A stretch of DNA of 64,000 nt from Bacillota bacterium (GTDB taxonomy: Bacteria; Sysuimicrobiota; Sysuimicrobiia; Sysuimicrobiales; Segetimicrobiaceae): contig JAJPJJ010000044.1 of NCBI GenBank assembly GCA_021324295.1, forward strand, positions 1-64,000, given 5' to 3'. Below, one piece after another: positions 18,453 to 27,709 of the stretch. The stretch's first letter is position 1, and each line of letters starts with the position of its first letter. The notes beneath the pieces were generated by a model. It saw only the letters and a program-made list of their open reading frames with translations. It was not told the DNA's origin and searched no databases. Made by a program: the position numbers and the translations under genes.

Positions 18453-19489
18453 GCCTCGGCCACCCGCACGATCACGCGGCCGGTGGACCGGTCCTCGCGG
18501 ACCATCGCGAACGCGTCGTTCGCGCGCGCGAGCGGCACCTCGGCCGACACCACCGGCCGCACGAGGCCGCGGGCCGCCAGGTCGAGAGCGCGCGCGAGCT
18601 CCCGCCGCGTTGCGTAGCGCGATCCGATCACGGAGATCTCGTCGAGCACCGCGCGCTCCGCCGGCAGCGGCGGGTACTCCTCGGCGCGGGCCGTGTAGCC
18701 GACCAGCACGATGCGGCCGCCGCGCCGCGCGAGCGACGCCGCGGCCAGGAGCGAGGCCCGGTGGCCCACCGTATCCACGACGAGGTCGGCGCCCCGGCCG
18801 CCGGTCGCCTCGCGGACCCGCGGCGCCGCCTCATCGCCCGCCCGCACCGCATCCTCGGCGCCGAGCGCCCGGGCGGCCTCCAGCCGGTGCGGCTGGAGGT
18901 CCACCGCGAGCGAGCGGGCCCCGGAGGCACAGGCGACCTGGACCGCGTGCAGCCCGACCCCACCGGCGCCCAGGATCGCGACGGTCTCGCCGGCCCGCAC
19001 GCCGCCGCGCGTGACGACCGCGTGGTAGGCCGTGCCGAGCGCGCACGTGAGCGGCCCGGCGTGCTCCGGGCGGACGTTGGCAGGGAGCGGCAGGACGCGG
19101 TCATCCGGCGCGGCGAGGTACTCCTGGAAGCCCCCGGGGCTCGTGAACCCGGCCCAGCCCCGCAGCGCGAGGCACAGGTTCTCCTCCCCGGCCTGGCAGT
19201 GCGCGCAGCGGCCGCACGCCCAGTAGTGATACACGAGCACGCGGTCGCCGATGCGACCGCGGGCGCCCGGACCGAGCGCGGCGATCTCGCCGGAGATCTC
19301 GTGGCCGGGCACGTGCGGCAGCCGGAGGGTCGCGGAGAACGGCATCGCGCCGTCGGCGACCTTGAGGTCGGACCGGCACACCCCGCACCCCAGCACGCGG
19401 ATCAGCACCTCGCCGGGCGCCGGGGATGGCATCGGCAGCTCCGCCATCCGGAGCGGCTCCCCGTAGCGCTCGACGACCATCGCGCGCAT
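18440..19489 (-). CDS. Zinc-dependent alcohol dehydrogenase (MDR family), second unit
   Basis: MRAMVVERYGEPLRMAELPMPSPAPGEVLIRVLGCGVCRSDL, GHEISG, CGRCAHCQAGEENLC, GAGGVGLHAVQVA. In the track this is the C-terminal half of the 18440..20560 ORF. Confidence 0.9.
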   Translation of the reverse strand: MRAMVVERYGEPLRMAELPMPSPAPGEVLIRVLGCGVCRSDLKVADGAMPFSATLRLPHVPGHEISGEIAALGPGARGRIGDRVLVYHYWACGRCAHCQAGEENLCLALRGWAGFTSPGGFQEYLAAPDDRVLPLPANVRPEHAGPLTCALGTAYHAVVTRGGVRAGETVAILGAGGVGLHAVQVACASGARSLAVDLQPHRLEAARALGAEDAVRAGDEAAPRVREATGGRGADLVVDTVGHRASLLAAASLARRGGRIVLVGYTARAEEYPPLPAERAVLDEISVIGSRYATRRELARALDLAARGLVRPVVSAEVPLARANDAFAMVREDRSTGRVIVRVAEACST

Positions 19490-19529
19490 CACATCGCCTC
19501 CGGCCCGACCCGGGAGACGGGACGGGTGA

Positions 19530-20560
19530 TCACGCGTCGGGCACGACCGCCCCGCGCCCCAGCAGCGCGCCTCGCGCAGCAGCGCGTGCAACGCGCCAGC
19601 CTCGGCGAGCGGCCGCACGGCCGAGACGACCGGCAGGATCCGCCCGGCCGCGACCAGCCGAGCCGCGGCCAGGACCTCGGCGCGGCCGCAGTAGCGGGAG
19701 CCGCTCACCGTCAGCTCCCCCATCACCATCCGGCGCGGCTCGAGGCGCAGGCCCACCCCGGGGAACGTCGTCAGGAGGACCATCCGCCCGGCGGGGCCGA
19801 GGAGCCGGCAGGCCCACTCCAGCGTCGCCTCGCTGCCGACGAGATCGACCGCTACGGTGGCGCCGCCACCCAGCGCCTCCCGCGCCCGCGCCTCCGCGTC
19901 GGCGGCGCGGAAGTCGACCGCGTGCGCGGCGCCGAGCGCGCGGCAGCGCTCCAGCTTGCCATCGTCGACGTCCACCGCCACCACGTCCGCGCCGAACAGC
20001 CGGGCCATCTGCACCATGTGGATCCCGACGCCGCCCCCGGCGCCCACGATCAGCACACGGTCTCCCACGCGCACCTCGGCGCGGGAGGCGCAGACATGGT
20101 AGGGCGTCGCGATCGCGTCGGGGATCGCCGTGGCCTCCACGAAGGAGATCCCGTCCGGCAGCGGCAGGGCGTTGGCCTCGGGCAGGGCCACGTACTCCGC
20201 GTAGCCGCCGTCGCGGTGCACTCCCACGTACCCGCCGTGGTACCGGCACATCGAATCCCGGCCCGCCCGGCAGGGCTCGCAGCACCCGCAGGTCAGGTAG
20301 AAGAACGCCATCACGCGGTCCCCGGGGCGCACCGTGCGGACCCCCGGCCCGGTCTCCGCCACGATCCCGGTGATCTCGTGGCCGGGCACCCGCGGCAGAT
20401 CGTCCGGCCGGCCGAGGTTTCCCTGGATGCAGTTGAGCACGGTCAGGCCCACCCCGCACGCCCGCACGGCGACGAGGACTTCGCCGGCGCGCGGGATGGG
20501 GCGCGGGCGCTCTTCGTACACGAGCGGCCCGCCCCAGGCGTGGATCACCTGCGCCTTCAC
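19530..20560 (-). CDS. MDR-family alcohol dehydrogenase, first unit (needs a one-base frame correction near 19564-19572)
   Basis: MKAQVIHAWGGPLVYEERPRPIPRAGEVLVAV, GHEITG, CGCCEPCRAGRDSMC, GAGGGVGIHMVQMA. The alternate frame supplies LLGRGAVVPDA* as the expected C-terminus. Confidence 0.85.
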
Positions 20561-20564
20561 CGGA

Positions 20565-21290
20565 TCAGCGCCCGGCCGCGGTCGGGACGCCCGCCGCGCC
20601 GAGCACCGCCAGGATCTCGTCGGTCGGAAGCACCCATCCCAGGCACCGCCTGAGGGTCTCGAGGCCGAAGACGTGCAGGTCCTCCCCGTACATGCTGGCG
20701 ACCGCGTCGCTGGCGACGATCACGCGCAGATCCCGGTTGAACGCGTCGAAGGCGGTGCACAGCACGCACGTGTTGGTGTTGATGCCGGCGATCACCACGG
20801 TCTCCGTCCCGAGGGCGCGCAGCAGCACGTCGAGCTCCGTGCCGTAGAACGCGCTGAGGCGCTTCTTCGACCGGACGACGTAGTCGCCCGGCTGTGGCGC
20901 CAGCTCCGGCGGCACCTCCGTCTGTGGCGACCCTTCCTGGTTGTGGTACACGATCGTGCTCCGGCGGCCGGGCGTCATGGACTCCCGGGCGGCCTCGACC
21001 GCACGCCAGAACGGGTTGCCCATGCTCTCGAGCCCCGGCGGGGTGGTGCGCCGGTAGGTCAGGAGCACGTAGACGACGGGGACGCGGAGGGCCCGGCCGC
21101 CGGCGAGGAGCCGGGCGCACGCCGCCCGGACGCGTGACGCGTCCTCCGGCGCGACCGGCATCGTCCCGATCTCTGGATCCAGGTGCCCGCGGTGGACGTC
21201 CACGGCCAGGATCGCCGTCCGGCGCGGATCCACAGAGAGCTGAGCGCGGAGCGCCTGGACAAACGCACCGCGGTCGAGGATCTCCGTCAT
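20565..21290 (-). CDS. Isochorismatase-family cysteine hydrolase
   Basis: RTAILAVDVHRGHLDPE (Asp), VVRSKKRLSAFYGTELDVLLRALGTETVVIAGINTNTCVLCTAFDAFNRDLRVIVASDAVAS (Lys and Cys). Confidence 0.92.
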   Translation of the reverse strand: MTEILDRGAFVQALRAQLSVDPRRTAILAVDVHRGHLDPEIGTMPVAPEDASRVRAACARLLAGGRALRVPVVYVLLTYRRTTPPGLESMGNPFWRAVEAARESMTPGRRSTIVYHNQEGSPQTEVPPELAPQPGDYVVRSKKRLSAFYGTELDVLLRALGTETVVIAGINTNTCVLCTAFDAFNRDLRVIVASDAVASMYGEDLHVFGLETLRRCLGWVLPTDEILAVLGAAGVPTAAGR

Positions 21291-21315
21291 CGCCCTCGCC
21301 TCCTAGTAGTGGCGG

Positions 21316-21472
21316 AACCCGCCACGGCGCCACACGGCTGTGGAATTCCGATCGAGTGCACCGGTCCGCTGGGGGCCCGGGCCATTGCTCCCCCGGCACC
21401 GCGACGTGGGCCAACGGCGGTGGAACTGCGGCCCCGGCTTCGGCCGATGGGGGCCCGGGCCATTTTATGGAC
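21316..21472 (+). repeat. Repeat family A, two copies (about 75 nt each)
   Basis: ACGGC(T/G)GTGGAA(T/C)T...GGTCCGCTGGGGGCCCGGGCCATT and ...GGCCGATGGGGGCCCGGGCCATT; related to copies at 33480-33781. Confidence 0.8.
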
Positions 21473-22748
21473 GCGCCGGCGGCAGGTCGCGCGTGTACAC
21501 CGGCCGCTTCAGGTACTCCGCCGGGTTCCACGTCCAGAACTGGGAAACGTTGGGATACGTGTGGATCACCGTGTTCTGCGGCTCGCCGTTCACGATATCG
21601 ACCCGACGGACGTAGACGTTCTCGATCGGGTTCACCCACCGGTCCAGCCGGATCGGCCCGCGGGGAGCCGCGGGGAGCGCCACCGCCCGCACCGCGGCGA
21701 TGAACGCCGATCGGTTCTCGATGCGGCCTCCGACCGCCTCCAAGCCCTTGAGGATGAAGAGGCCGGCGGTGTACGTCCCCTCGGAGTAGTACGAGGGCAC
21801 GCGGTTGTACGCCTTCACGTACGCGCGGACGAAGTCGCGGTTGGCCGGGGTGTTGAGCGCCGCGCTGTAGTGCAGCGCGGTGACGATGCCCCGGGCCAGC
21901 TCGTTCTCCTGGAACAGGATGTGCTCGTCGGTGAGGGTCCCGTTGCCGATGAGGGGGAGTCGCCCTTCCAGGCCGAACGCCCGCCACTGCTGGAGGAACC
22001 GGAGGGCGTCGCCGCCGCTGAACGTCGCGTAGACGGCGTCCACGTCCCTGGGGATCCGCCCCAGGTACGGGCTGTAGTCCGGGGCGCCGATCGGGGGCCA
22101 GAGGTGCTGCACGACGCGCCCGCCGTTCTGCTCGAACGTGTCCTGAAACCCTTCCACCGTCTCCCACCCGAACGCGAAGTCGTACGCGATCGTGGCGATC
22201 CGCTTGTAGCGCAGCGTCTTCGCCGCGTACTCGCCGAACGGGTGATTCACCTGGCTGCTCGTCCACCCCGTGCGGACGAGCCACGGCGAGCCCTTGCGCT
22301 GGGTCAGGTCGTCGGACGAGACGATCGGGTAGATCGCCGGGACCTTCTGCTGGTCGATGTAGTCGCGGAGCGCGTAGCCCGAGTTCGCGGTGAGCGGGCC
22401 CACCAGAAGGTCCACCTTGTCCAGCTCGACCAGCTTGCGCGCCTTGGTTAGGGTCTGCGCCGGGATCCCCTGATCGTCCTCGGTGAGCACCTGGATCTCC
22501 CGCCCCGCCCCTTTGTCCCCGGCCTGCGCGAGCGCGAGCGAGAAGCCATTCACCATATCGCGGCCGTTCGGCGCGAAGACGCCGGTCAGGGGAATGATCA
22601 GGCCGATCTTGATGGGCGCCGCGGCCCCAGCGGTTTCGCCGCCCGCCGTCCAGAACACGCCGGCCGCCGCCGCGCCGGCCCACCCGAGACCCTGCGAAAG
22701 TAGATCACGTCGTCCGATCCGCCGTCCCACCGGCTGCACCTCCCCCAC
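21465..22748 (-). CDS. Branched-chain amino acid-type ABC transporter substrate-binding protein (LivJ-like, Tat-like signal)
   Basis: GRRDLLSQGLGWAGAAAAGVFWTAGGETAGAAAPIKIGLIIPLTGVFAPNGRDMVNGF; ...NTVIHTYPNVSQFWTWNPAEYLKRPVYTRDLPPARP. Confidence 0.92.
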   Translation of the reverse strand: MGEVQPVGRRIGRRDLLSQGLGWAGAAAAGVFWTAGGETAGAAAPIKIGLIIPLTGVFAPNGRDMVNGFSLALAQAGDKGAGREIQVLTEDDQGIPAQTLTKARKLVELDKVDLLVGPLTANSGYALRDYIDQQKVPAIYPIVSSDDLTQRKGSPWLVRTGWTSSQVNHPFGEYAAKTLRYKRIATIAYDFAFGWETVEGFQDTFEQNGGRVVQHLWPPIGAPDYSPYLGRIPRDVDAVYATFSGGDALRFLQQWRAFGLEGRLPLIGNGTLTDEHILFQENELARGIVTALHYSAALNTPANRDFVRAYVKAYNRVPSYYSEGTYTAGLFILKGLEAVGGRIENRSAFIAAVRAVALPAAPRGPIRLDRWVNPIENVYVRRVDIVNGEPQNTVIHTYPNVSQFWTWNPAEYLKRPVYTRDLPPARP

Positions 22749-22756
22749 CGTGGTCG

Positions 22757-23461
22757 TTACACACCGAGGTACCGCTGCGTCACCGGCTGGTCCGCCGCGA
22801 GCGCCTCCGGGGTCCCGCGGTACACCACCCGCCCCTTGCTGAGGACGTACACCATGTCCGCGGCGTCGAGCGCCATCGGCAGGTTCTGCTCCACCAGCAG
22901 GAGGCTGAGCCCCTCCGCTCGGAGCCGCTTGATCGACGCCGCCAGCTCGCGCACGAGCAGCGGGGCGAGCCCCTCGGACGGCTCGTCCATCAGCAGCAGG
23001 CGGGGATCCGTCGTGAGCGCGCGAGCGATCGCCAGCATCTGCTGCTCGCCGCCGGAGAGCATGCTCCCCCTGTGGCCGAGGCGCTCGCGAAGCCGGGGGA
23101 AGAGGCCGAAGACGCGCTCGAGCGTCCACCGCCGCCCGTCCGACCCGGCCACCCCACGGGCGGCGACCGTCAGGTTCTCGAGCACGGTGAGCGAGGGAAA
23201 GATCCGGCGTCCCTGCGGCACGAGCCCGAGCCCGAGCTGGGCGATCTCGTGACTGGGGAGGCGGGTGATGTCGCGATTCGCAAAGGCGATGCGCCCGCGC
23301 CGCGGGCGGACAAACCCCACGATCGAGCGGATCAGCGTCGTCTTTCCCATCCCGTTCCGCCCCAGCAGGGCCACGACGCGACCCGCCGGCACCACGAGCG
23401 ACACGCCCTGAAGGACGTAGGAGTCGCCGTAGTACGTGTGGATGTCGTCGACCTCCAGCAT
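22757..23461 (-). CDS. livF: Branched-chain amino acid-type ABC transporter ATP-binding protein LivF
   Basis: LLGRNGMGKTTLIRSIVG (Walker A), LSGGEQQMLAIARAL, LLLMDEPSEGLAPLL. Confidence 0.93.
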   Translation of the reverse strand: MLEVDDIHTYYGDSYVLQGVSLVVPAGRVVALLGRNGMGKTTLIRSIVGFVRPRRGRIAFANRDITRLPSHEIAQLGLGLVPQGRRIFPSLTVLENLTVAARGVAGSDGRRWTLERVFGLFPRLRERLGHRGSMLSGGEQQMLAIARALTTDPRLLLMDEPSEGLAPLLVRELAASIKRLRAEGLSLLLVEQNLPMALDAADMVYVLSKGRVVYRGTPEALAADQPVTQRYLGV

Positions 23462-23510
23462 CGTTCCGGCCTCCGGGCCGGGCGCGGGCGGGCCGCCGAC
23501 GGGAACGGTG

Positions 23511-24275
23511 CTAGCGAGCCCCACGGGCTTCGACGGTGCCGAGGTAGATCTCCTGGACGGCCGGATCCGCCCGCACCGCCTCCGTGGATCCCTCGGCCAC
23601 CACGCTCCCGAGGTGCAACACGGTGATCGTCTCGACCACCTCGAACGCGACGTCCATGTCGTGCTCGATGAGCAGGATCGTCAGCGAGGCGTCCAGCCCC
23701 TTGATGAACCGGGCCATCTCGCGCCGCTCCCCGGGCGAGAGACCGGCGGCGGGCTCGTCGAGGAGCAGCACCCGGGGCCGGCCGGCGAGGGCGAGCAGCA
23801 CCTCGAGCTGGCGCTGCTCCCCGTACGAGAGCGCGCGGACCTCGGTCGCGTGCTTCTCCCACAGGCCCGCCGGCTCGAGAAGCGAGCGGGCGCGGCGCAG
23901 CAGCGCCGCGTCGCGCCGCAGCGGCCTCACCATCGCATACTTGCGGGGCGAGAGCGCCTGCAGGGCCAGGAGCACGTTCTCCTCCACGGTCAGCCGGCTG
24001 AACAGGTTCGTGATCTGGAACGTCCGCCCCAGGCCCATCGCCGCCCGCCGGTGCGCCGCGAGGCGCGTGACGTCCCGGCCGAACAGGCGGATGCGGCCGG
24101 TGCTGGGCGCGAGCTCGCCGGTGATCACGTTGAACAGCGTCGTCTTCCCGGCCCCGTTCGGGCCGATGATCGCCCGCCGCGCGCCCTCGGGGACCCGGAG
24201 CGTGATGCCGCGCAGCGCCTCGAGCCCGCCGAACCGGCGGGAGACGCCCTCGAGCTCGAGCGTCATCCGGCCCAT
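23511..24275 (-). CDS. livG: Branched-chain amino acid-type ABC transporter ATP-binding protein LivG
   Basis: IIGPNGAGKTTLFNVITGELAPSTGRIRLFGRDVT, LSYGEQRQLEVLLALAGRPRVLLLDEPAAGLSPGE. Confidence 0.93.
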   Translation of the reverse strand: MGRMTLELEGVSRRFGGLEALRGITLRVPEGARRAIIGPNGAGKTTLFNVITGELAPSTGRIRLFGRDVTRLAAHRRAAMGLGRTFQITNLFSRLTVEENVLLALQALSPRKYAMVRPLRRDAALLRRARSLLEPAGLWEKHATEVRALSYGEQRQLEVLLALAGRPRVLLLDEPAAGLSPGERREMARFIKGLDASLTILLIEHDMDVAFEVVETITVLHLGSVVAEGSTEAVRADPAVQEIYLGTVEARGAR

Positions 24276-24320
24276 GCGGTCCTCCTCGTCGCAGACGTCC
24301 TCCGGCACAGACGGCAGGGC

Positions 24321-24385
24321 GTGGGGTCTGTCCCCCGCTCCCCGTCGAGGGGGGGATTCCAAAGCGCGCTCGGGCCGGACCCCAC
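24321..24385 (+). repeat. Repeat family B, copy 1
   Basis: GTGGGGTCTGTCCCCCGCTCCCCGTCGAGGGGGGGATTC aligns without gaps to 49009 onward (about 30 of the first 40 nt). Confidence 0.55.
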
Positions 24386-24422
24386 TCGCTCTCAACCGCC
24401 ACTACATGCACGCGGGCGGGCG

Positions 24423-25696
24423 CTACGCGCAGTACCGGCAGGGCGGGTAGTCGCGGCTGTACACGGGCTGCGCGAGAAACGCCGCGGGCGAGAACGTCCA
24501 GAACTGCGAGACGTTGTGGAACGTGTAGATCACCGTGTTCTGCGCATGGCCGCCCCGGACCTCGACTTTGCGGATGTAGATGTTGTGCACGACGTTCTGG
24601 TACTGGTCCAGCCGCATCGGACCTCGCGGCGCGTTGGGGAGCTGCACGGCGCGGAGGGCCCGCAGCAACCCTCCCGATCCTCCACCTTCCCGTCGATGTG
24701 CTCGACCGCCGCGTGGATCCACTGGGCGCCCGAATAGTTGGTTTCGGCGTAGTAGGAGGGGTCTTTCTGGTACTTCGCCCGGTACGCCGCGACAAACCGC
24801 TGGGCCTGGGGCGTGGGCAGCGCCGCGCTCCACATGAGCGCGGTGATCGTTCCCTCCGCATCGGCGGGATCCATGCCGCGCAGCAGGCTCTCGTCCATGA
24901 GCACGCCCCCGCCGATCAGCGGGATCCTGCCCTTGAGCCCGTACTGCCGGTACGCCTTGGTGAAGCGGATCGCGTCCGCGCCCACGGGGATGGAGAAGAC
25001 GGCGTCCACGTCCCGGCGGATCTGCGTCACGTAGGGGCTGTAGTCCGGCGTCCCGAGGGGTGCCCAGATCTTCTGCACGACCTGGCCGCCGCTCTGCTCG
25101 AAGGTGCGCTGGAACCCCCCGACGACCTCGTAGCCGAACGCGTAGTCGCTCCCGATCGTCGCGACCCGCTTGTACCGGAGCGTCTTGGCCACCCACTCCC
25201 CGAACGGATGGGACGGCTGGCTGCTCGACCACCCGGTCCGGATGATCACCGGCGCGCGCTTTCTTTGCGTGAGGTCGTCGGCCGAGCAGACGGCGAAGAG
25301 CGTGGGCATGTTCCGCTCGGCGATGTAGTCGCGGATCGCGTAACCCTCGGACGCGAGCAGCGGGGCCGTGAGGATGTGCACCCGATCCTGCTCCACGAGC
25401 TTCCGGGCCTTGGTCAGGGCGTTCGCGGGCACGCCCGCGGCGTCCTCGACGACGAGGTCCACCGGGCGGCCGGCCATCGCGGAGCCCTTCTCGGCGAGGT
25501 AGAGCTGGAACCCGTCCAGCATGTCCCGGCCGCTCTGCGCGACCGTGCCGGTGATATCGGCGATGAACCCGATCCGGATCGGCGCCCTCCCCTGCGCGTA
25601 CACCAGGGACCGCAGGGTCCCGAGGCCGCACGCGGCCGCCCCCGCCAGCAGCGCACCGCGCGTGAGCAACGCCCGCCGCGTCAACGTTCTCGCCAT
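24423..25696 (-). CDS. Second LivJ-like substrate-binding protein, split by a one-base frame break near 24668-24674
   Basis: MARTLTRRALLTRGALLAGAAACGLG...EHIDGKVEDRE in one frame; GLLRALRAVQLPNAPRGPMRLDQYQNVVHNIYIRKVEVRGGHAQNTVIYTFHNVSQFWTFSPAAFLAQPVYSRDYPPCRYCA* in the other, matching the paralogue at 21465-22748. Confidence 0.88.
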
Positions 25697-25776
25697 GCGC
25701 CTCACCCCCTCAGATCTCCGTGATCCTGTGCCTGCGCCTCCCCGGCCCCTCCGGCGCCCGCGGCGCGGGGCCGCGC

Positions 25777-26793
25777 TCACGGGTGCGGCTCCGCGGTGGG
25801 CACGGGCGCCCGGCGCGATTCAGGCCGCGGCGCGGCCCGGGCGGCCAGCGCCCGGGCCGCGCCCACGATCCCCTGCGGAGCGTAGAGGACCGACAGCACC
25901 AGGATCGCGCCGAGGATCGTGAGCCACCGCTGCGTGATCCCGCTGATGAGGTTCTGCAGGAACACGAGCAGCGCGGCGCCGACCATCGACCCCCACAGCG
26001 TGCCCGAGCCCCCGAGCACCACCATCAGCAGCGCGTTGGCCGAGGCTACCAGGCTCACGTCGGCCGGGCTGACGAACCCGTTGTAGTAGGCGTACAGCGC
26101 GCCCCCGAGCCCGGAGAAGGCGCCGGCGATCACAAAGGCCAGGTACTTGTGCAGCCACACGTTGTACCCCAGCGCCCGCATCCGCGACTCGCTCTCCCGG
26201 ACGCCGCGCAGGGTGAGGCCGAAGGGAGAGAGCGTCAGCAGGGACATCGCGCCGGCGGCCAGCGCCGTGACGATCAGCGCGAAATAGTAGAAGGGCCGGA
26301 TCTCGGCGAGGTGCAGCCCCGGGCCGAGCAGCGGCCGCGGGATCCCCCGCAGGCCGTTGTCGCCGCCGGTCATCGAGACCCACCGGTACGCCAGGCCCCA
26401 GATGATCTGGCCGAGGGCCAGCGTGATGATCAAGAAGTACGGCCCGGTCGCGCGGATCGCGAGCAGCCCGAACAGCGCCGCCACGATCACCGCCGCGGCG
26501 AGGGCCAGCGTGAGCGCCGGCCAGAACCCGATCGCGTAGCGCGTCGCGAGCACCCCCGCCGTGTAGCCGGCGACCCCGAAGTACGCCGCGTGGCCGAGCG
26601 AGGAGAGGCCGGTGTACCCGACGAGCAGGTCCAGGCTCATCGCCATGATCCCGTAGCAGAACGTCAGCGTCAGCAGGTGGAGGTAGTACGTGGGCGCAAC
26701 CAGCGGCAGCCCGGCGAGCGCGGCCAGCACCGCGGCCGCCGCGGTGCGCGATCTCCACCGTCCCAGGGGCCACCCGCCGGGCGTCACGCTCAC
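25777..26793 (-). CDS. livM: Branched-chain amino acid-type ABC transporter permease LivM
   Basis: YLHLLTLTFCYGIMAMSLDLLVGYTGLSSLGHAAYFGVAGYTAG; VVLGGSGTLWGSMVGAALLVFLQ. Confidence 0.93.
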   Translation of the reverse strand: MSVTPGGWPLGRWRSRTAAAAVLAALAGLPLVAPTYYLHLLTLTFCYGIMAMSLDLLVGYTGLSSLGHAAYFGVAGYTAGVLATRYAIGFWPALTLALAAAVIVAALFGLLAIRATGPYFLIITLALGQIIWGLAYRWVSMTGGDNGLRGIPRPLLGPGLHLAEIRPFYYFALIVTALAAGAMSLLTLSPFGLTLRGVRESESRMRALGYNVWLHKYLAFVIAGAFSGLGGALYAYYNGFVSPADVSLVASANALLMVVLGGSGTLWGSMVGAALLVFLQNLISGITQRWLTILGAILVLSVLYAPQGIVGAARALAARAAPRPESRRAPVPTAEPHP

Positions 26794-27650
26794 GCCCTCC
26801 CGAACAGCCCCTGCGGCCGGAGGGCCAGGATGAACGCCATCGGCGCGAACAACGTAAAGTAGGACAGCTCAGGGAAGAGGGCCTTGCCGAAGTTGTCCAG
26901 CAGGCCCACGAGCAGGCTGCCGACGAGCGCGCCGCGGAGGCTGCCCAGCCCGCCGACGATCACCACGACGAACGCGAGCGGGAGGACGTCGAAGTCGGCG
27001 CCCGGGTAGATCGACAGGAACGCGGCGCCCATCACGCCCCCGGCGGCGGCGAGGAAGGCCCCGAGCGTGAACACCCCGGTCATCACCTTCCCCACGTCGA
27101 TCCCGAGCCCCCGCGCCATCTCCGCGTCGTCCACCGCCGCCCGCACCATCGCGCCGACGCGCGTGCGCTCCTGGAGCACCCAGAGGCCGGCGTAGACCAC
27201 CAGGCCGATCGCGATCACGAAGAGGCGGTACGTCGGGAAGTACACCGAGCCGAGCACGAACGTCCCCGCGAGCGCCGGAGGCACCGGGACGCTCTGGGGG
27301 TCTCCGCCCCACAGCAGCAGCGCCTGGTCGGAGAAGATGAACGCAAACCCCATCGTGAGCAGGAACTGGGGCAGCGCCTGCTGGTGGAAGCGGGCCAGGA
27401 ACCAGCGCTGCATCAGCGCGCCGATGGCGGCGACCGCCGCGCCGGCCGCGAGGATCGCCAGGAGGAAGCTGTGGGTCCAGTGCATCACCGACAGGCCGAC
27501 GTAGGCGCCGAGCAGGTAGTAGGACCCCTGCGCGATGTTGACGATCCGCATCAGCCCGAAGATGAGGGTGAGGCCGCTGGCCAGCAGGAACAGGAGCGCT
27601 GCGAAGGAGAGGCCGTTGAGGCCCTGCTGCACGTAGAAGGAGATCCCCAT
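26790..27650 (-). CDS. livH: Branched-chain amino acid-type ABC transporter permease LivH
   Basis: QQGLNGLSFAALLFLLASGLTLIFGLMRIVNIAQGSYYLLGAYVG; VVIVGGLGSLRGALVGSLLVGLLDNFG; overlaps livM by 4 nt. Confidence 0.93.
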   Translation of the reverse strand: MGISFYVQQGLNGLSFAALLFLLASGLTLIFGLMRIVNIAQGSYYLLGAYVGLSVMHWTHSFLLAILAAGAAVAAIGALMQRWFLARFHQQALPQFLLTMGFAFIFSDQALLLWGGDPQSVPVPPALAGTFVLGSVYFPTYRLFVIAIGLVVYAGLWVLQERTRVGAMVRAAVDDAEMARGLGIDVGKVMTGVFTLGAFLAAAGGVMGAAFLSIYPGADFDVLPLAFVVVIVGGLGSLRGALVGSLLVGLLDNFGKALFPELSYFTLFAPMAFILALRPQGLFGRA

Positions 27651-27709
27651 CGCCCTCCCCCGTCCTTACGGGCCGGCCCCGCGAGACGTTCGCCGTCCGG
27701 GGCGGGCGC

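Noticed and set aside
18440-20560. Novel natural ADH-ADH fusion enzyme
   Set aside because: The junction is non-homologous and the alternate frame restores a proper C-terminus and stop; best explained by a one-base frame break.
18761-20653. 630 aa plus-strand ORF antisense to the ADH genes
   Set aside because: Shadow ORF; opposite strand encodes recognisable MDR dehydrogenases.
20557-22683. 708 aa minus-strand ORF covering isochorismatase and binding-protein genes
   Set aside because: Out-of-frame arginine/glycine-rich reading of two real genes.
25720-26862. 380 aa plus-strand ORF antisense to livM
   Set aside because: Low-complexity Q/R/H/D shadow ORF.
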